The notes below the pieces were generated by a model. The model searched no databases. It saw only the letters and a program-made list of their open reading frames with translations, and was not told where the DNA came from. The translations under genes and the position numbers were made by a program. Shown here piece after piece: positions 30,925-39,897 of a DNA stretch of 41,285 nucleotides. The stretch is from Negativicutes bacterium (GTDB taxonomy: Bacteria > Bacillota_C > Negativicutes > Sporomusales_B > JARLHX01), in NCBI GenBank assembly GCA_031292035.1, contig JARLHX010000096.1, forward strand, positions 1 through 41,285. Reading direction: 5' to 3'. How positions within the stretch are numbered: position 1 is the stretch's first letter; each line of letters opens with the position of its first letter.

Positions 30925-32016
30925 ATGAAAGCGGTCTGGGAAAAAATGTTTCAATACAAGAAGTGGCTTGCCCTGGCGCTAGTTATAGCGTTGGCTGGCT
31001 GGGGCGGTATAACTTATTACAGTAAGAGCAGCAAACCCGTTTTGACCGGCACGACTATATCGGTAGAACGAGGGGACATCTTCGCCACGGTCTCCGCTAC
31101 CGGTACCATCGCGGCCGTGAATTCGGTCGACGTCAGTGCGCGAATCACCGGCCTGATTACCGATGTCAAGGTGAATGAAAACGACATGGTCAAAGCAGGA
31201 CAGGTCCTGGTCGTACTTGATGATACCGCACTCAAGAGCCAGGTTGACCAGGCCCGGGCGCAGATGGTCAACACCGCGGTCAACTATGAGCGAAGCAAGA
31301 AACTGGCCGCCATCGGCGGCGAGTCGCTTCAGCAGCTTGATGCCGACCGCACCAACTATGATGTGGCAAAGGCTACATATGACAATGCCGCGTCCCAACT
31401 GGACTATACGGTTATCACCGCTCCTATCGACGGGCTGGTGGTCGGAAAGCCCATTCCCGCCGGACAGACGGTGTCGCCGGGTATTTCCACCCCGATGGTC
31501 CTGCTGACGGTTGCCGACTTGTCGAAGATGCAGATTCAGGGTCAGGTCGATGAATCGGATATCGGCAGGGTGAAGCTGGGGCAGAAGGTCGATTTCACGG
31601 TAGATGCCTATCCGGGTAAAACCTTTACCGGCGTGGTGTCGCTGATATCGCAAAAAGCCGTCATCCAGTCGAACGTGGTGTATTACACGGTCTATGTCGA
31701 TGTTGATTCGCCGCAGGGACTCCTTTATCCCACCATGACCGCCAGGCTCACCATCAAGGTGGGTGAAAGCAGAAATACACCGGTTATCCCGCTATCTGCC
31801 GTCAAGGAAATCAGGGGCCAGAAAACGGTGCAACTGATGGTTGACGGCAAACCGCAGACCACTCCGGTCCAGCTGGGCCTGTCCGATGATGAGAAAACGG
31901 AAATTATTGATGGACTCCAAGCGGGTGACCAGGTCGTGCTGCCTGCGGCTAAACCGGCAGCGGGCGCATCGAGCCAGCCGCCGGCCGGCGGCAACCCGAT
32001 GCGCGGACTGCGCTAG
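30925..32016 (+). CDS. HlyD/MacA-type membrane-fusion (periplasmic adaptor) protein
   Basis: A 363-residue adaptor of a tripartite export system. One N-terminal membrane anchor (about residues 13-30) is followed by the barrel-sandwich (lipoyl-like) halves VSARITGLITDVKVNENDMVKAGQ (described by its span, about 72-95) and LDYTVITAPIDGLV (about 157-170). A short alpha-helical hairpin lies between them, and a beta-barrel and membrane-proximal domain complete it. It links the inner-membrane MacB permease to TolC. A GGAGG site precedes the ATG. It is first in the four-gene exporter operon 30925-35312. Confidence 0.9.
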   Translation: MKAVWEKMFQYKKWLALALVIALAGWGGITYYSKSSKPVLTGTTISVERGDIFATVSATGTIAAVNSVDVSARITGLITDVKVNENDMVKAGQVLVVLDDTALKSQVDQARAQMVNTAVNYERSKKLAAIGGESLQQLDADRTNYDVAKATYDNAASQLDYTVITAPIDGLVVGKPIPAGQTVSPGISTPMVLLTVADLSKMQIQGQVDESDIGRVKLGQKVDFTVDAYPGKTFTGVVSLISQKAVIQSNVVYYTVYVDVDSPQGLLYPTMTARLTIKVGESRNTPVIPLSAVKEIRGQKTVQLMVDGKPQTTPVQLGLSDDEKTEIIDGLQAGDQVVLPAAKPAAGASSQPPAGGNPMRGLR

Positions 32017-32032
32017 GGGAGGAAATACCGAC

Positions 32033-32746
32033 ATGACAATTATGCTGAAAGATATTACCAAAACCTATGTTATGGGGGACAATATCGTGCACGCTCTGGC
32101 GGGAGTGGATATTGAGATCGCCGCCGGCGAGCTGACCGCCATCATGGGGCCGTCGGGATCAGGCAAATCGACGTTGATGAATATTCTCGGCTGTCTGGAC
32201 AGGCCGTCCACCGGGTCGTACAGCCTGGACGGCCAGGAGGTCGCGCGGCTGGGTGACGATGAACTGGCGCTTACCCGGAATAAAAAAATCGGCTTTGTTT
32301 TCCAGAATTTCAATCTGCTGGCCCGGATGTCGGCGTTGCAAAACGTTGCTTTGCCGATGGTGTACGCCGGGGTGGATAAAAAGACGAGGCTGGAGAGTGC
32401 GCTGCGCGCATTGGCGATGGTAGGGCTGACGGAACGGAAGGACCACCGTCCGAATGAACTGTCCGGCGGACAGAAGCAGCGAGTGGCCATCGCCCGGGCG
32501 CTGGTCAATGATCCGGCTATTATCATGGCTGACGAGCCTACCGGTAATCTTGATACCAAATCAGGCAATGAAATCATGGAGATCTTCTGCAATCTCAACA
32601 GCCAGGGCCGGACCATTATCCTTGTTACTCACGAACCGGATATTGCTCTCTTTAGCCGCCGGATCATCCATGTCCGCGACGGCAAGATTGTCCGCGACGA
32701 AGATAGAACGGGGGAGGCGGGAGCATGTTCTGGGAAAGTGTCTTAA
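32033..32746 (+). CDS. MacB-type ABC exporter ATP-binding protein
   Basis: A 237-residue ATPase with Walker [10 protein letters not shown], the signature LSGGQKQR, Walker B with [12 protein letters not shown], and H-loop LVTHEP. The GNLD motif is typical of the LolD/MacB/FtsE group. The ATG at 32033 follows a GGGGAGG site; a longer in-frame reading back to 31841 overlaps the adaptor gene and is rejected. The gene overlaps the permease gene by 22 bp. In Escherichia coli MacB is one fused polypeptide; here ATPase and permease are split, as in many Firmicutes. Confidence 0.92.
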   Translation: MTIMLKDITKTYVMGDNIVHALAGVDIEIAAGELTAIMGPSGSGKSTLMNILGCLDRPSTGSYSLDGQEVARLGDDELALTRNKKIGFVFQNFNLLARMSALQNVALPMVYAGVDKKTRLESALRALAMVGLTERKDHRPNELSGGQKQRVAIARALVNDPAIIMADEPTGNLDTKSGNEIMEIFCNLNSQGRTIILVTHEPDIALFSRRIIHVRDGKIVRDEDRTGEAGACSGKVS

Positions 32747-33942
32747 TTGCTCTGGATGGCTTAAAGGCCAACAAGCTGCGCTCCATTCTCACCATGCTGG
32801 GCATTATCATCGGGGTGGGAGCAGTTATCGCCATGTTGTCCGTCGGCAAGGGTGTGCAGCAGCGGGTGGAAAACACCATCGCCAACCTTGGCAGCAACCT
32901 GCTTATCGTCTTGCCGGGCGCCAACTCGTCCATGGGCGGCGCCCGGATGGCAGCAGGATCGAATATTACCCTGACCACCCAGGATGCCCAGGCAATTGCC
33001 AAGGAAATCGCCGGCGTAAACGCCACTGCGCCTTCTGTCAGGCAGCAATATCAGGTGGTTTTCGGCAATCAGAACTGGATGACGCAGGTCCAGGGCTCCA
33101 CCACCGACTTTTTGGATGTGTTCAATTGGAATATAGCTACAGGCGCATTTTTTACCAGCCGCGACCTGGATTCGCGGGCCCGGGTGGCCATCCTCGGCCA
33201 GACGGTGGCGACCAATCTCTTCGGCGATGTCAATCCGGTGGGACAGACCATCCGGATCAACAAGGCGCCGTTCAGGGTCATCGGGGTATTTGAAGCCAAG
33301 GGCCAGTCCGGTATGGGTACCGACCAGGATGATCTGATCGCCGTTCCGCTTACAACGGCCCAGGACCGGTTAATGGGCATTACCTGGGTGAATACGATCG
33401 GCGTACAGGCGGCGAGTGGCGACGTCATCAACCAGGTCCAGGATGACATTACCACCCTGCTCAGAGTGCGACACCGCCTGCCTCCCAGTGTCCCCGACGA
33501 TTTCACAGTGCGTAACCTGGCGGCAATCATGGCTACCGCCCAGGAAACCACCAACACTATGACCATATTTCTCGGCGTTGTCGGAGCTATTTCGCTCATT
33601 GTCGGCGGCATCGGCATCATGAACATCATGCTGGTGTCAGTTACCGAGCGGACGCGGGAAATCGGGATCCGCAAGGCCCTTGGCGCCACCTTCAACAATA
33701 TTTTGCTGCAGTTTCTGATCGAAGCCATCGTCATTGGCGTCACCGGCGGGCTGATCGGTATCTTTATGGGGGTTGCCGGAGCGCAGATTATTTCCCGTGT
33801 GACCGGATGGAACACAATAATTTCCTGGACAGCCATCATCGCTTCATTCGGTGTTTCAGTGCTTACAGGTCTCTTTTTCGGGCTCTATCCGGCCCGCAAA
33901 GCGGCCCTGCTCGATCCGATCGAAGCACTAAGGTATGAATAA
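32725..33942 (+). CDS. MacB/FtsX-type ABC permease
   Basis: A 405-residue inner-membrane permease. The first transmembrane helix (about residues 20-42, MLGIIIGVGAVIAML) is followed by a large periplasmic MacB core domain (about 45-270). Three further helices make up the C-terminal FtsX domain, with the conserved TREIGIRKALGATFNNILLQF segment. With its ATPase partner and the adaptor it forms the mechanotransmission exporter that pushes peptides, lipids or drugs into TolC. Confidence 0.93.
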   Translation: MFWESVLIALDGLKANKLRSILTMLGIIIGVGAVIAMLSVGKGVQQRVENTIANLGSNLLIVLPGANSSMGGARMAAGSNITLTTQDAQAIAKEIAGVNATAPSVRQQYQVVFGNQNWMTQVQGSTTDFLDVFNWNIATGAFFTSRDLDSRARVAILGQTVATNLFGDVNPVGQTIRINKAPFRVIGVFEAKGQSGMGTDQDDLIAVPLTTAQDRLMGITWVNTIGVQAASGDVINQVQDDITTLLRVRHRLPPSVPDDFTVRNLAAIMATAQETTNTMTIFLGVVGAISLIVGGIGIMNIMLVSVTERTREIGIRKALGATFNNILLQFLIEAIVIGVTGGLIGIFMGVAGAQIISRVTGWNTIISWTAIIASFGVSVLTGLFFGLYPARKAALLDPIEALRYE

Positions 33943-34013
33943 TGACCAAGTTTAATAAGTGATGATTCTTGGGCATGTAGATGCCGGAAGTATATCAGGT
34001 AGGGGGTCAGTCT

Positions 34014-35312
34014 GTGAAACAATATTCTCAGCTTTTTACCAAAGCATTCGCAGTCGTTTTTTTGCTAGTCGCCGCAAATACGCCGGTGTTGGCGGCATCT
34101 GTAGAACTGTCGCTGGACGACAGCATCGGGCTGGCACTGAAGAATAACCCGACAATAAAAGTCGCCGAAGCCGACAAGGAGAAATCGCGATGGGCCATCG
34201 AACAAGCTGAGGCTGGTAAGGGGTTTGCCCTCGGGTACACTCATACTGATCTTCGCTCCGATAAATCTTCCACTACTTTAGCGGTTGTTCCGCTGTACAA
34301 CCTTTTCAGTAATCAACTGTCACTCAGCCTGCCGGTTTATACCGGCGGCAGACTGGAAAGCCAGATCGACCAGGCGAAACTTAACTATAACGTTTCCGTA
34401 CTTAACGTTGACGCAACCAGGCAGCAACTCAAACTGAGCGCCACCACCGGTTATTTTAACGTGCTCCAAACCCGCAATCTGGTTGAAGTAAGCAGGCAAT
34501 CGGTGGATGACTTCGCGGGCCATCTGAAGAACGTCCAGGCTCAGCTCGACGCAGGCACGGTGGCTCTGAATGATGTGCTGCAGACGCAGGTTCAACTAGC
34601 CAACGCCCAGGACGGCCTGATCAAAGCCAGGAACAACTATGATTTGGCTGTAGCCAATCTTAACAATATCGTCGGGCTGCCGCTGGACAGCGAAATAAAA
34701 CTAAAAGGGGACTTTAAATATGAGCAATATCCCCTGCAACTAGACAGCTGTGTGCAATATGCTTTGGTCAACCGGCCGGAAATGGCGCAAGCCGAAGCAA
34801 ACACCCGTGTCGCCCAGGATCAGGTCAAAGTCGCCCGCAGCGGCAGTCTGCCGAGTGTGGGCTTCAACGCCGCGAACGGTTGGCAGGCCAACAACTTTCC
34901 CGGTACGCAGAACAGCAACTGGTCGGCGAGCCTGACTGCATCGCTGGAGTTATTCGACTCCGGTCTTGTAAAGTCTGAAGTCAAACAAGCGGAATATGGA
35001 GTAACTACCTCCCAGGAGCAGGCGCGACAGATCCGGGATAATATATCCCTGCAGGTTCGTCAGGCGTTTCTGAGTATGAAAGAAGCGGAGAAACGTATCG
35101 ATACCAGTAAAGTGGCAGTGAATCAGGCGGACGAAGATCTGAGGATGACTGAAGTCCGTTACGAAGCCGGGGTGGGGACTAATTTAGACGTTATTGACGC
35201 GGAATTGGCCCTGACCCAGGCAAAAACCAACTATATTCAGGCATTATATGATTACAACTCCGGCAAGGCTCAACTGGATCAAGCCATGGGTGTACCGGTG
35301 AAACAGAGTTGA
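34014..35312 (+). CDS. TolC-family outer-membrane efflux protein
   Basis: A 432-residue outer-membrane channel. The GTG at 34014 is chosen because AGGGGGT lies upstream; the ATG at 33981 would precede the signal peptide by a nonsense-like tail. Residues 1-26 form a Sec signal with VLAA cleavage. Two homologous halves with long alpha-hairpins follow (LSLDDSIGLALKNNP start, ATTGYFNVLQTRNLVEVS and LQVRQAFLSMKEAEKRID hairpin blocks, DAELALTQAKTNYIQALYDYN near the end). It completes the MacA-MacB exporter and supports an outer membrane in this organism. Confidence 0.9.
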   Translation: MKQYSQLFTKAFAVVFLLVAANTPVLAASVELSLDDSIGLALKNNPTIKVAEADKEKSRWAIEQAEAGKGFALGYTHTDLRSDKSSTTLAVVPLYNLFSNQLSLSLPVYTGGRLESQIDQAKLNYNVSVLNVDATRQQLKLSATTGYFNVLQTRNLVEVSRQSVDDFAGHLKNVQAQLDAGTVALNDVLQTQVQLANAQDGLIKARNNYDLAVANLNNIVGLPLDSEIKLKGDFKYEQYPLQLDSCVQYALVNRPEMAQAEANTRVAQDQVKVARSGSLPSVGFNAANGWQANNFPGTQNSNWSASLTASLELFDSGLVKSEVKQAEYGVTTSQEQARQIRDNISLQVRQAFLSMKEAEKRIDTSKVAVNQADEDLRMTEVRYEAGVGTNLDVIDAELALTQAKTNYIQALYDYNSGKAQLDQAMGVPVKQS

Positions 35313-35349
35313 ATCAGAAGTCTTTCGACACTTCAAGGAGGTTAGACGG

Positions 35350-35754
35350 TTGGAACTGTTGACGCCGGAAGAAGTAGCCGCACTGCTAAATGTGCGGCGA
35401 AAGACGGTTATCGCGTGGCTGCAAAAAAATAAACTTCCAGGTTTTAAATTAGGCGAAAAAGGCAATGCCGAATGGCGTGTTGACCGTAGGGACATGGAAG
35501 AATACTTGGCTGAACGATGTGGTAAACCGCATTTTGAGGTTAGTACGGAAGATTTGGAACGGAAAACCGCCGAGTTAGAGCCGGTTTTTAGCTTTAAGCC
35601 GACCTACGCGGTAGAGATCGGCGGGAGAGTATTCCCGATAAAACAGCTTTTGCTGGAAATGACCGGCTTGCCTCCCGGGGCTATTACTACACTCGACGCT
35701 TATGAGGTTTTCCGCAAGTTGGGGTATTCCATCAGATTCCAGCGAATAATCTGA
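35350..35754 (+). CDS. Excisionase-type helix-turn-helix protein
   Basis: A 134-residue protein with a TTG start supported by AAGGAGG 8 nt upstream (35335-35341). Residues 1-54 are a MerR/excisionase-like winged helix domain (LTPEEVAALLNVRRKTVIAWLQKNKLPGFKLG...WRVDRRDMEEYL, described as a span). The remaining 80 residues (IGGRVFPIKQLLLEMTGLPPG...) form an unrecognised domain. It lies 37 bp after the TolC gene on the same strand and may be the exporter's regulator or a stray DNA-binding protein. No phage or element is nearby. Confidence 0.7.
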   Translation: MELLTPEEVAALLNVRRKTVIAWLQKNKLPGFKLGEKGNAEWRVDRRDMEEYLAERCGKPHFEVSTEDLERKTAELEPVFSFKPTYAVEIGGRVFPIKQLLLEMTGLPPGAITTLDAYEVFRKLGYSIRFQRII

Positions 35755-35910
35755 AATGGTCTCAAAGTGTATGGACATTGGGGATGGGGCTATCACCGTT
35801 GGTAACAGAGCACCTATTCATTCATTCGTGCCGAAGGCCATAGAACCTGGCAGGAATGATCGCCCGCAAAGTCAAATGGCTGATCAGTAAATACCGAAGG
35901 GGATGTTGAT

Positions 35911-36378
35911 GTGAAGAAAAGGGTTATCTGCCTGTTGGTCCTCTGTATCATGATCTTATCCAACACGGCGTTTGCTGCAAATTGGGTCTATATCGGCAGG
36001 GATGAGACATTTCATAATACCATCTATGTAGATAAAGACAGCATAACAAAACAAGGAGATAAAGTGATCTATTGGGAGCTGATGGTAAAAGATGATGTAA
36101 CATTAAACGTTCTGGATAAGGGCGATATTGATACCACTAAAAAGGTCCTAATGAAATGGGAGGCTATTACTTCAAGCCCCCGACAAGATAGACAGTTGGA
36201 AATATATGTTTGCGACCTTGATAACCAGGAAGTGGGATCTCATCGTACCCTGGATGCCAAATTTTCACCAGTGGATGTGGACACCAGACTTCCGATAGTT
36301 GGCCAGATAATCGATTTTGCTCTTCAGAACAGCAAGGAAGGCAAAGATAAAGGCCAGAAGCCCAGCATAATGCTTTAA
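35911..36378 (+). CDS. Exported protein of unknown function
   Basis: A 155-residue protein starting at GTG with GGGG-type ribosome signal (GAAGGGGATG). Residues 1-23 form a Sec signal (ILSNTAFAA cleavage). The mature part begins WVYIGRDETFHNTIYVDKDSI, a pattern seen in small secreted 'surface-adhesin E-like' proteins of Negativicutes. A single Cys pair is not evident. It ends with a Lys-rich tail. Followed by a terminator. Confidence 0.6.
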   Translation: MKKRVICLLVLCIMILSNTAFAANWVYIGRDETFHNTIYVDKDSITKQGDKVIYWELMVKDDVTLNVLDKGDIDTTKKVLMKWEAITSSPRQDRQLEIYVCDLDNQEVGSHRTLDAKFSPVDVDTRLPIVGQIIDFALQNSKEGKDKGQKPSIML

Positions 36379-36392
36379 TAAGGATATATTGC

Positions 36393-36422
36393 GGTCTCTG
36401 GCGTTTTGCAGAGACCTTTTTT
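36393..36422 (+). terminator. Rho-independent terminator
   Basis: GGTCTCTG (36393-36400) pairs with CAGAGACC (36409-36416), followed by TTTTTT. It ends the exported-protein gene. The remaining 165 bp before the minus-strand deacetylase stop hold no recognised gene. Confidence 0.85.
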
Positions 36423-36587
36423 GTTTTTGGTACGATACCAGGAAAGGCAGGCATTAACAATATACTTATTTGTGTAAAAGGCGTATGGGACGTTTTCAAG
36501 AGCCTGATACACTCATCCAAGCAATATTGTTGTAAGCTAGGTGAAATCAAGTCTTTCCCTTGTCGGTGGACACAGCTGCCAGTGCGC

Positions 36588-37346
36588 CTATTCGTACGGA
36601 TCGGTTTCCAACAGCTCAGGGATGGTAACAAATGTATATCCCTGTGCCTTTAGTTCATCAATGATATCAGGCAAGGCCTGAACACTGCCCCCCAGTTTGG
36701 GGTTTTCGCCGGCATGCTGCAATATAATAAAACCATTTTGCATTTTTGGCAGTACCCGCGCTTTTATTTTTTCTGCATCCAAGCCTGTCCAATCCTCGGT
36801 ATCAAGCGACCATAAGACAATTATTCTGCCTTTGGAATAGACAACATTATCTGCGGTTGGATTATGAAATCCAAAAGGGGGTCTCACCAGCCTGGGCTTT
36901 TTGCCGATAATCTCATGGATTATTATGGCGCATTCTTCTATTTCCTGATTGACCTGGGCCGCGTCCAGCTTTGTCAGGTCAACATGATTTAATGTATGAT
37001 CGCCGATAATATGACCCTCCGAATTGATTTGCTGCAATATTTCGGGGTACTTTTGAGCCTGTTTGCCAATAACGAAGAATGTTGCTTTTACATTCTTCTG
37101 TTTAAGAATCTCCAGGACCTTGGGAGTCCATACTGCTTCCGGGCCATCATCAAAAGTCAGAGCAACCTCTTTGTCCTGGATGCTTCCAGCCCAATAAAGC
37201 TTTCCCGGAATATTGTGGCCCCGTTTATAACGAGTTTCGTAGCTCTGCGAAATTTGGGGCGGTTTCTTGAAATGAAAATAGGCGAATAAAGAAAAACCTA
37301 CTATCATCAGTAGGCCAATGATATAGATGGGCTTTTGTGGTCTCAT
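36588..37346 (-). CDS. Polysaccharide deacetylase (NodB domain), membrane-anchored
   Basis: A 252-residue enzyme with one N-terminal membrane anchor (about residues 8-24). The NodB homology domain follows with TFDDGP (Asp66/Asp67), HTLNH metal His (117 and 121), the RPPFG motif and DTEDW. The terminal His motif is LQHAG. These are the five motifs of metal-dependent N-deacetylases. It would act outside the cytoplasmic membrane on peptidoglycan or an exopolysaccharide. It is transcribed alone on the minus strand. Confidence 0.9.
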   Translation of the reverse strand: MRPQKPIYIIGLLMIVGFSLFAYFHFKKPPQISQSYETRYKRGHNIPGKLYWAGSIQDKEVALTFDDGPEAVWTPKVLEILKQKNVKATFFVIGKQAQKYPEILQQINSEGHIIGDHTLNHVDLTKLDAAQVNQEIEECAIIIHEIIGKKPRLVRPPFGFHNPTADNVVYSKGRIIVLWSLDTEDWTGLDAEKIKARVLPKMQNGFIILQHAGENPKLGGSVQALPDIIDELKAQGYTFVTIPELLETDPYE

Positions 37347-37594
37347 AAAATGTCACCTTTGCGTATTAGTATTGATTGTACCGGGCAGGGTGCTTGTTCA
37401 GCAAATTTCTGTTGTGCTGCACCGATACTTCAAGTTAGTTTTGTCTGTTTTTTTGATTCTATTCATATCGTCGCCGTGGTCGGCTGGTAGAATACGAAAC
37501 GGCATGAGTGATGACGAGGCGGCGCGGGTATTACCTTCGCCGGTCTGCTCTTGGGCCGGCGGATGGCCGGCGGTTTTTATTTTGGCGGACGATA

Positions 37595-37603
37595 TGTTAT
37601 AAT
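37595..37603 (+). promoter_or_regulatory. Extended -10 promoter of the NodI/NodJ-type genes
   Basis: A perfect TATAAT (37598-37603) is preceded by TG (extended -10, TG-T-TATAAT). No strong -35 is seen, which is usual for this promoter class. It lies about 70 bp before the ATG. The rest of 37347-37673 has GC-rich inverted repeats (GCCGGC) near 37550-37575 and no gene I can support. Confidence 0.5.
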
Positions 37604-37673
37604 GCTGTCCAGCAACCAAGTGCTGACAGACCCGCAATGGGCTAATCTGATCATAAAGGCAAGGAGAATCGTC

Positions 37674-38600
37674 ATGCCGGAAATTGTCGTAGCTGAAAAT
37701 CTGGGTAAATCCTACGGGAGCCTGCGGGCCCTCAAAGATGTGTCTTTCTCGATCCGCCAGGGAGAATGCTTCGGCTTTCTCGGTCATAACGGCGCAGGCA
37801 AGACAACCACCATGCGTATGATCTATGGTCTGTCGACTGTGGATGAAGGGTCACTGCGCATCTTCGACCAGCCTGTCGTCCTGACCCCGCCCTCAATAAA
37901 AAGCCTGATCGGGGTGGTGCCCCAGGAGGACAGCCTTGACCGCGATCTCAATGTCCGGGACAACGTGGAAGTCTACGGCGGTCTGTTCGGGTTGAGCCGC
38001 GACGAGTGCCGCGTCCGGGCTCTGCGGCTTCTTGGCCTGATGGGCCTCGATGATAGGCTGACAGCCCCGGTTGACAGCTTGTCCGGCGGTCTCAAGCGCC
38101 GACTGGTCATCGCCCGGGCGTTGATCAACAATCCCCGCCTGATTGTTCTCGATGAGCCGACTACCGGCCTTGATCCCCAGGCCCGCCACCTGGTCTGGCA
38201 AAAGCTGCGGGCCCTCAAAAGCGAGGGTGCTACCCTTATTCTAACCACCCATTACATGGAGGAGGCCAGCCAGCTTTGCGATCGGCTGGTGGTCATGCAT
38301 GAAGGGCTCATCCTGGCTGAGGGCAGTCCGGCGGAACTGGTCGAGCGTCATATCCTGCCCTGGGTCATCGAGGTCAGGATACCGCTTGACGCTCTGCCGC
38401 CCGGTTTGACGGAAGAAGTTGACCAGGCCGGCAGCGAGGCTTTCCAGGTCAGCGACGGCCTGTTTTTGTACACCCGGGACGGCGAGGAACTCTGGCGCAG
38501 GCTCCCTGACTGGGGGCTGCCGCAGCAGGCCTGTTTCCTCCGGCCCAGCAGCCTGGAGGACGTATTTCTCAAATTCACCGGAGAAGGAGAACGCGACTGA
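37674..38600 (+). CDS. ABC-2 exporter ATP-binding protein, NodI-like
   Basis: A 308-residue ATPase with Walker A GHNGAGKTT, signature LSGGLKRR, Walker B LIVLDEPTTGLDP, and H-loop TTHYMEE. It belongs to the NodI/DrrA group that drives ABC-2 type exporters. The ATG at 37674 is preferred over an upstream ATG at 37551, since AAGGAG is at 37661-37666. It overlaps the permease gene by 1 bp. NodI/NodJ in rhizobia export lipo-oligosaccharides; here the substrate is unknown but probably a lipid- or sugar-linked molecule. Confidence 0.9.
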   Translation: MPEIVVAENLGKSYGSLRALKDVSFSIRQGECFGFLGHNGAGKTTTMRMIYGLSTVDEGSLRIFDQPVVLTPPSIKSLIGVVPQEDSLDRDLNVRDNVEVYGGLFGLSRDECRVRALRLLGLMGLDDRLTAPVDSLSGGLKRRLVIARALINNPRLIVLDEPTTGLDPQARHLVWQKLRALKSEGATLILTTHYMEEASQLCDRLVVMHEGLILAEGSPAELVERHILPWVIEVRIPLDALPPGLTEEVDQAGSEAFQVSDGLFLYTRDGEELWRRLPDWGLPQQACFLRPSSLEDVFLKFTGEGERD

Positions 38601-39349
38601 TGAAAGCCCTGCGGGTCCTCAACCGCCATCTGTTGGTATTCAGCCGTACCTGGCGTTCCAATACCATGTTCAATGTCGTTGAGCCGCTGCTCTACCTGTC
38701 GGCCCTGGGCTACGGCCTTGGAGCCTTTGTCCAGGAGATCAACGGCATGAGCTACATCCAGTTCATCGCTCCCGGGATGATCGGCTTGTCAGCGATGTAC
38801 TCGGCGACCTTCGAATGCACCTACGGTACTTTTATCCGGCTCTATTTCGAAAAAACGCTGCAAGGCATGCTGGCCGCGCCGGTCACGGCGATGGACATCG
38901 TTTTGGGTGAAATATTGTACGGCGCTATCAAAAGTGTGCTGTTCGGCGTAATCATCCTCGTTGTCATCGCGGCCCTCGGACTGGTCAAATCCCCCCTGGC
39001 TCTGGCCGTTCCCTTCGTCCTGGTGCCGAGCGGCATGGTCTTCGCCGCTCTGGCTGTCTGGTACACGACCGTTGTCACCAACATCGATTACCTGAACTAC
39101 TACATTACTATGGTTATCCTGCCCTTTTTCCTGTTCGGCGGGCTGTATTTCCCTGTAAGCACCCTGCCGGTCTGGCTCCAGGTCGCAAACTGGGCCAATC
39201 CTCTCTATCACACCGTCGAGCTATGCCGGGCTCTGGTCCTCGGTCAATCAATGTCCGGCCTTTGGCTTCATGTCTTTGCTCTTGTGGTCATGGCCGCCGT
39301 CATTTTCCCCTTCCCTCTGAAGCGAATGGAGAAGAAGCTGCTGTCGTAA
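38600..39349 (+). CDS. ABC-2 exporter permease, NodJ-like
   Basis: A 249-residue integral membrane protein with about six helices; the ABC-2 signature region LFGGLYFPVSTLPVWLQVANW is in the last third. Overlap of TGATG with the ATPase gene indicates coupling. It is followed by the terminator at 39430-39457. Function inferred from family. Confidence 0.9.
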   Translation: MKALRVLNRHLLVFSRTWRSNTMFNVVEPLLYLSALGYGLGAFVQEINGMSYIQFIAPGMIGLSAMYSATFECTYGTFIRLYFEKTLQGMLAAPVTAMDIVLGEILYGAIKSVLFGVIILVVIAALGLVKSPLALAVPFVLVPSGMVFAALAVWYTTVVTNIDYLNYYITMVILPFFLFGGLYFPVSTLPVWLQVANWANPLYHTVELCRALVLGQSMSGLWLHVFALVVMAAVIFPFPLKRMEKKLLS

Positions 39350-39429
39350 TTGAGGGCGGCGGGGCCACTGTTTTTTTTCACCCTTTATCGCTCCCCGATG
39401 CTCAGCGAATACGTAACAAGTCTTCGAAG

Positions 39430-39457
39430 AAAACACACCTGAGATCAGGTGTGTTTT
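39430..39457. terminator. Terminator after the NodJ-like gene
   Basis: AAAACACACCTG (39430-39441) and CAGGTGTGTTTT (39446-39457) form a perfect 12-bp stem with an AGAT loop; the T-run lies in the right arm. Confidence 0.8.
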
Positions 39458-39743
39458 GGGTTTGTGGCGTTATTAAAAAAGGTTCTTGAATATGATCAAA
39501 CCTAACTACAAAGGGCAGAAGACTCGTGTGGTCAAAGCTATTCGCGGCTATCACGGATGTGGTAATTAGCGGGTGTTTTGTTGCCCTTTAGCATCCCGCA
39601 AAACCTGATGGAGTAGGGCTGATTGTACCTGCCGCGGAAGCCCGCGGAAATCCCTGCTGTCAGTTGTCGGCAGCGGCCGCTGTCCTGGGGAAATAGGCCG
39701 TCAAGGCAAGATCGGCGAAAGCGACAACAATGATATGTTGGAG
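39458..39743. other. Non-coding stretch with GC-rich stems
   Basis: About 285 bp without a supportable gene between two terminators. It contains CCGCGG-AAGC-CCGCGG (39632-39647) and a CAGCGGCCGCTG palindrome near 39671-39682, so it is structured. A 25-codon frame at about 39492 lacks a good ribosome site. It may be a small RNA or leader that ends at 39779, or a decayed gene. Confidence 0.3.
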
Positions 39744-39779
39744 AATTGAGCAATTGCAACTGAAATTGCTCAATTTTTT
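39744..39779 (+). terminator. Rho-independent terminator upstream of the 4-hydroxybutyrate dehydrogenase promoter
   Basis: AATTGAGCAATT (39744-39755) pairs with AATTGCTCAATT (39764-39775) with an 8-nt loop and runs into TTTT. It would stop transcription coming from 39460-39740, leaving the next gene to its own promoter. Confidence 0.75.
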
Positions 39780-39831
39780 AACGTATTTTTTGTTTTGGCC
39801 GAAAAACGAGTTTATTTCCGCTCAAATCAGG

Positions 39832-39848
39832 TTGGTATAGATTTTGCA
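39832..39848 (+). promoter_or_regulatory. Sigma-54 (-24/-12) promoter of the 4-hydroxybutyrate dehydrogenase gene
   Basis: TTGGTATAGATTTTGCA has the invariant GG (39834-39835) and GC (39846-39847) exactly 10 bp apart, plus TTGCA. The -24 half is weaker than at 9073 (TTGGTA for TTGGCA). It lies 50 bp before the ATG. No enhancer-binding protein gene is adjacent in the window. Confidence 0.65.
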
Positions 39849-39897
39849 TAGTAGTGGTTTGGTTATTTCAAAAATCAAATGATAGGAGATGTTCTCA

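Noticed and set aside
32454..33293. Plus-strand 279-codon frame across the MacB ATPase/permease junction
   Set aside because: Both overlapped frames carry intact ABC exporter motifs; this frame's product is a repetitive Arg/Gly/Ser-rich shadow with no domain.
39600..39740. Cobalamin- or molybdenum-cofactor-riboswitch-like GC-rich stems
   Set aside because: I compared by eye with the conserved cores I know and found no match; the region is kept only as an unassigned structured stretch.
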